Source: JBOHUC01 sp050733935
Lineage (GTDB): Bacteria > Eisenbacteria > RBG-16-71-46 > DASYSL01
Assembly: GCA_050733935.1 (NCBI GenBank)
Contig: JBOHUC010000121.1
Location: forward strand, 1-7,639
Direction: 5' to 3'
DNA: 7,639 nucleotides
A program made the position numbers and the translations under genes. The notes beneath the pieces were generated by a model. The model saw only the letters and a program-made list of their open reading frames with translations, was not told the DNA's origin and made no database searches. This document shows, in pieces, positions 5,943 to 7,639 of this stretch. Each line of letters opens with the position of its first letter. Position 1 is the first letter of the stretch.

Positions 5943-7062
5943 ACTGCAAACCCGCAATGACGTGCGTGCGCGAGGTGAGGAAGCCGACTTCGGCACGAAG
6001 CATCCAGCTCTTGTTGTGCTGATACTGGGCCCCGACCATGAAGTTCCACATGTCCTCGGGACGTTTGTCGATCGAGTACTGCACGGTGGACGAAGCCGCG
6101 TTGCTCACAGCGCGGTTCGCCGCGTCGAGGACTTCGCCGGCGCGCGCGAGTGCGGCTTTCGAAGCGTCGTACCTCGCCCGGTTCACGGGGTTGGCCTGCT
6201 CGGCGGGCGAGAGGCTGTTCCACCAGGCCTCGACCTCCGCGTCGCGTGTCGCGATCTTGTCCATTCCTTCGTTCACGGTGGCCTGCCACTGATCGATCGG
6301 CAGGGCGTCGCTCAACGGAATCGACCCCGTCGTGCCGGTGTTGATCTTGAGCCGGAAACCGCCCACCCACGTGTTGATGTTCCGGTCCGGGTTTGAGCCG
6401 AGTCGAAACGCCTTGCCGATGCGCGGGTCGAACACGAACGCGCTCGCCGGTTCGTTGAGCTGCGGAACGTCGGTCCACGTGAAATTCATGTCGAGCGCAA
6501 TCCAGCCGCCGCCGACGCCCATCGTGGGTGTGATGCCGAACCCGAACGTCGTGGCGTTGAACTCGACCTTGGTATTGAGTGCGGCGATCTGCTGTTCGTG
6601 GCCCGTCGAATCCGGGAGCCAGATTCCGTAGTTCACCTCCGTCGAGGCGGCCGAACGCCCCAGGATTGCGTAGATGTTGAGGAACGGGAACAGCCAGATG
6701 TCGGGTCTGAAGGAGATCCCATCACTCCTGGAGATCGTTTCGTCGAACCGGACGATGCCGTCGAGGTCGTACATCGGTCCGTTGTTGAACCCGACCATCA
6801 GGTTCTCGACCAGGATGTCCGAGCGCTGTCCGAAGTACTGCAGGCTCAGGCCCGCGGAGTAGGGAAGGCTGAACCCCCGTTTCGTGGCCTTGTCCCCCCA
6901 GATGGGGAGCGCGTAGGGGTATTCGCTGTGCTTGAGGCTGTCCACGAGGGCAGCGTTTTTCTTGCCGACTTCCTTGTTCGTGAAGATCTGGGCGTGCGCA
7001 ATCTCTGCGTGCGTTGCGAGAAGTGCGATCAGAAGAGCTGCCCTCAAGGTCGCGCGGTGCAT
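5926..7062 (-). CDS. Uncharacterised outer-membrane beta-barrel protein with a helical insert
   Basis: The 378-residue precursor starts with a signal peptide (MHRATLRAALLIALLATHAEIAHA, cleavage after AHA at 24). The mature part is rich in amphipathic strands with Gly and aromatic residues. Conserved-looking segments are VGFNNGPMYDLDGIVRFD (90-107), FRPDIWLFPFLNIYAILG (118-135) and WVGGFRLKI (232-240). The chain ends GLQYRFGL, a strand with a penultimate-type aromatic as in BAM substrates. Between about 256 and 325 a polar, Ala/Glu-rich and predicted alpha-helical stretch (WWNSLSPAEQA, 280-290) interrupts the barrel before the last strands. I recall similar uncharacterised barrels in Bacteroidota-type bacteria but no function. 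The ATG at 7062 is the farthest in-frame start; GGGG five bases upstream can serve as a weak Shine-Dalgarno. A promoter-like box at 7137-7130 implies a leader of about 60 bases, unlike the other first genes here. Confidence 0.82.
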   Translation of the reverse strand: MHRATLRAALLIALLATHAEIAHAQIFTNKEVGKKNAALVDSLKHSEYPYALPIWGDKATKRGFSLPYSAGLSLQYFGQRSDILVENLMVGFNNGPMYDLDGIVRFDETISRSDGISFRPDIWLFPFLNIYAILGRSAASTEVNYGIWLPDSTGHEQQIAALNTKVEFNATTFGFGITPTMGVGGGWIALDMNFTWTDVPQLNEPASAFVFDPRIGKAFRLGSNPDRNINTWVGGFRLKINTGTTGSIPLSDALPIDQWQATVNEGMDKIATRDAEVEAWWNSLSPAEQANPVNRARYDASKAALARAGEVLDAANRAVSNAASSTVQYSIDKRPEDMWNFMVGAQYQHNKSWMLRAEVGFLTSRTHVIAGLQYRFGL

Positions 7063-7082
7063 GTGGACCCCACATCGGTGGA

Positions 7083-7100
7083 GTGACGCGAATCAGTCAC
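7083..7100. promoter_or_regulatory. Inverted repeat GTGAC-N8-GTCAC, possible operator or leader hairpin
   Basis: GTGAC (7083-7087) and GTCAC (7096-7100) are perfect 5-bp arms around 8 bases. Flanking GAGTG (7081-7085) and CACTC (7102-7106) allow an alternative pairing. It lies in the predicted 5' leader of the minus-strand barrel gene, between its putative -10 box and start codon, where a dimeric repressor or an RNA hairpin could act. No specific regulator is recognised. Confidence 0.3.
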
Positions 7101-7126
7101 GCACTCTGCCCCGGCAAGTCGGGTGC

Positions 7127-7141
7127 CGGAGGATAGCACAC
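7127..7141. repeat. 15-bp intergenic repeat, copy 2 (CGGAGGATAGCACAC)
   Basis: This is an exact second copy of the 15-mer at 5128-5142, again in a divergent gap and in the same orientation. It lies 45 bases before the ATG of the plus-strand gene (copy 1 lies 47 bases before its plus-strand gene) but 64 bases from the minus-strand start (copy 1 lies 6 bases from it). Confidence 0.6.
7130..7137 (-). promoter_or_regulatory. Putative extended -10 (TGTGCTATCCT) of the 378-residue barrel gene
   Basis: The minus-strand GCTATCCT with preceding GTGT is identical to the box in front of the exporter operon. Transcription would start near 7122-7124, giving a leader of about 60 bases before the ATG at 7062. 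No -35 hexamer is evident, consistent with an extended -10 promoter. Confidence 0.42.
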
Positions 7142-7149
7142 CCCCGGCA

Positions 7150-7178
7150 TTGACGCGGTGCCGGGCCGGGGCTACCGT
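7150..7178 (+). promoter_or_regulatory. Putative leaderless sigma-70-type promoter of the fatty acid transporter gene
   Basis: TTGACG (7150-7155) is a near-consensus -35 hexamer. A 17-base spacer leads to TACCGT (7173-7178), part of GCTACCGT, which ends 8 bases before the ATG at 7187. Transcription would start at or next to the A of ATG. No Shine-Dalgarno sequence is present. This is the best-formed promoter of the window, and it anchors the reading of the other GCTANNNT boxes as -10 elements. Confidence 0.6.
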
Positions 7179-7186
7179 GCGCCGCC

Positions 7187-7639
7187 ATGAACCGCCTGTC
7201 GAGCGCCGCGCTCGCGCTCACGCGCTGGAGCGAGCGCTGGATCCCCTCGTCGTTCACGATCGTCATCCTCCTCACGTTCGTCGCGTTCGCGTTCGCGATC
7301 GCTTTCACCGGAACGACTCCGCTCGACGTCGTGCGCGCGTGGGGCAATGGATTCTGGGAGCTCCTCGCGTTCGGCATGCAGATGACGCTCATCATCTTCT
7401 CGGGCTACCTGGTCGCCGTCTCGCCGGCCGCGGATCGCGCGCTTGCCTGGCTCGCGCGCACCGCGCGCAGCCCGCGCGGTGCGGTGGTCGGGATGGCGTT
7501 CTTCTCGATGGGGCTTGCGTGGGTCCACTGGGGACTTTCGATCGTGGGCTCGGCGCTCATGGTGCCGCGGGTCGCGCGTGCCGTCCCGGGCGTCGACTTC
7601 CGCCTCCTCGTCGCGGCGGCCTATCTCGGAATGGGCACG
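7187..7639 (+). CDS. Short-chain fatty acid transporter, AtoE family (5' part, truncated by window end)
   Basis: The frame from ATG 7187 is open for 151 codons to the end of the window. The product matches the N-terminal third of AtoE-type short-chain fatty acid transporters (about 440 residues in full). It has the start MNRLSSAALALTRWSERWIP, a first TM segment at about 23-40, the family motif WGNGFWELLAFGMQM (52-66), a TM hairpin around 95-125 (VHWGLSIVGSALMVPR) and a further segment at VPGVDFRLLVAAAYLGMG. Family members are inner-membrane proteins proposed to take up or exchange butyrate and other short-chain fatty acids; in Escherichia coli atoE sits with acetoacetate degradation genes. 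Whether CoA-transferase or thiolase genes follow cannot be seen. ATG 7187 is chosen because the family begins here and a -35/-10 pair ends 8 bases upstream. It is divergent from the barrel gene. Confidence 0.92.
   Translation, partial: MNRLSSAALALTRWSERWIPSSFTIVILLTFVAFAFAIAFTGTTPLDVVRAWGNGFWELLAFGMQMTLIIFSGYLVAVSPAADRALAWLARTARSPRGAVVGMAFFSMGLAWVHWGLSIVGSALMVPRVARAVPGVDFRLLVAAAYLGMGT

Noticed and set aside
5118..5996. 292-codon minus-strand frame across the PorT-like gene
   Set aside because: It is antisense to a gene with a clear signal peptide and barrel motifs, and its composition is Arg/Ser/His-rich shadow-like.
7172..7528. 118-codon minus-strand frame over the fatty acid transporter
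   Set aside because: The plus strand clearly encodes an AtoE-family protein, and the antisense product is a highly charged low-complexity chain.

Overview
The window is GC-rich, gene-dense DNA with short intergenic gaps. Three of its proteins are secreted outer-membrane-type beta-barrels with N-terminal signal peptides, so the source is a Gram-negative (diderm) bacterium. The PorT-like barrel and the style of the other two barrels resemble proteins of the Bacteroidota/Gemmatimonadota/Eisenbacteria side of the tree, and the high GC would fit Gemmatimonadota or a related candidate phylum. That placement is an inference with low confidence.

Layout: (1) The last 31 codons of an unassigned plus-strand gene end at 97. 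(2) A plus-strand ADP-ribosylglycohydrolase of the DraG/ARH family lies at 187-957. (3) It faces, convergently, a four-gene minus-strand operon read from 5121 down to 997: a NatA/YhaQ-type ABC ATPase, a NatB/YhaP-type ABC-2 permease, an MFS drug/proton antiporter-like transporter and a small beta-barrel protein. The genes are chained by 4-base stop/start overlaps (GTGA, probably TTGA, TTGA). (4) Divergent from that operon is a PorT-like beta-barrel gene at 5190-5903. (5) Convergent with it is a 378-residue uncharacterised outer membrane barrel at 5926-7062 (minus). (6) Divergent from that, a short-chain fatty acid transporter (AtoE family) starts at 7187 and runs off the window end.

The operon reads as an export or envelope-stress cassette: an ABC-2 exporter of the Na+/drug-efflux type, a second inner-membrane exporter and an outer membrane barrel made from one transcript. 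No membrane-fusion protein or TolC-like channel is encoded, so a physical trans-envelope complex is not supported.

The most informative non-coding signal is regulatory. Four gene starts (187, 5121, 5190, 7187) have no Shine-Dalgarno sequence but carry a GCTANNNT box that ends 7-9 bases before the ATG, the geometry of a -10 element of a leaderless mRNA. The two divergent gaps also share an identical 15-bp sequence that contains such a box facing the minus-strand genes. No CRISPR, mobile element, tRNA or rRNA was seen, and no stretch over 300 bases lacks a gene. I did not find a clearly new biological system; the leaderless promoter pattern and the exporter/barrel operon are the best leads.
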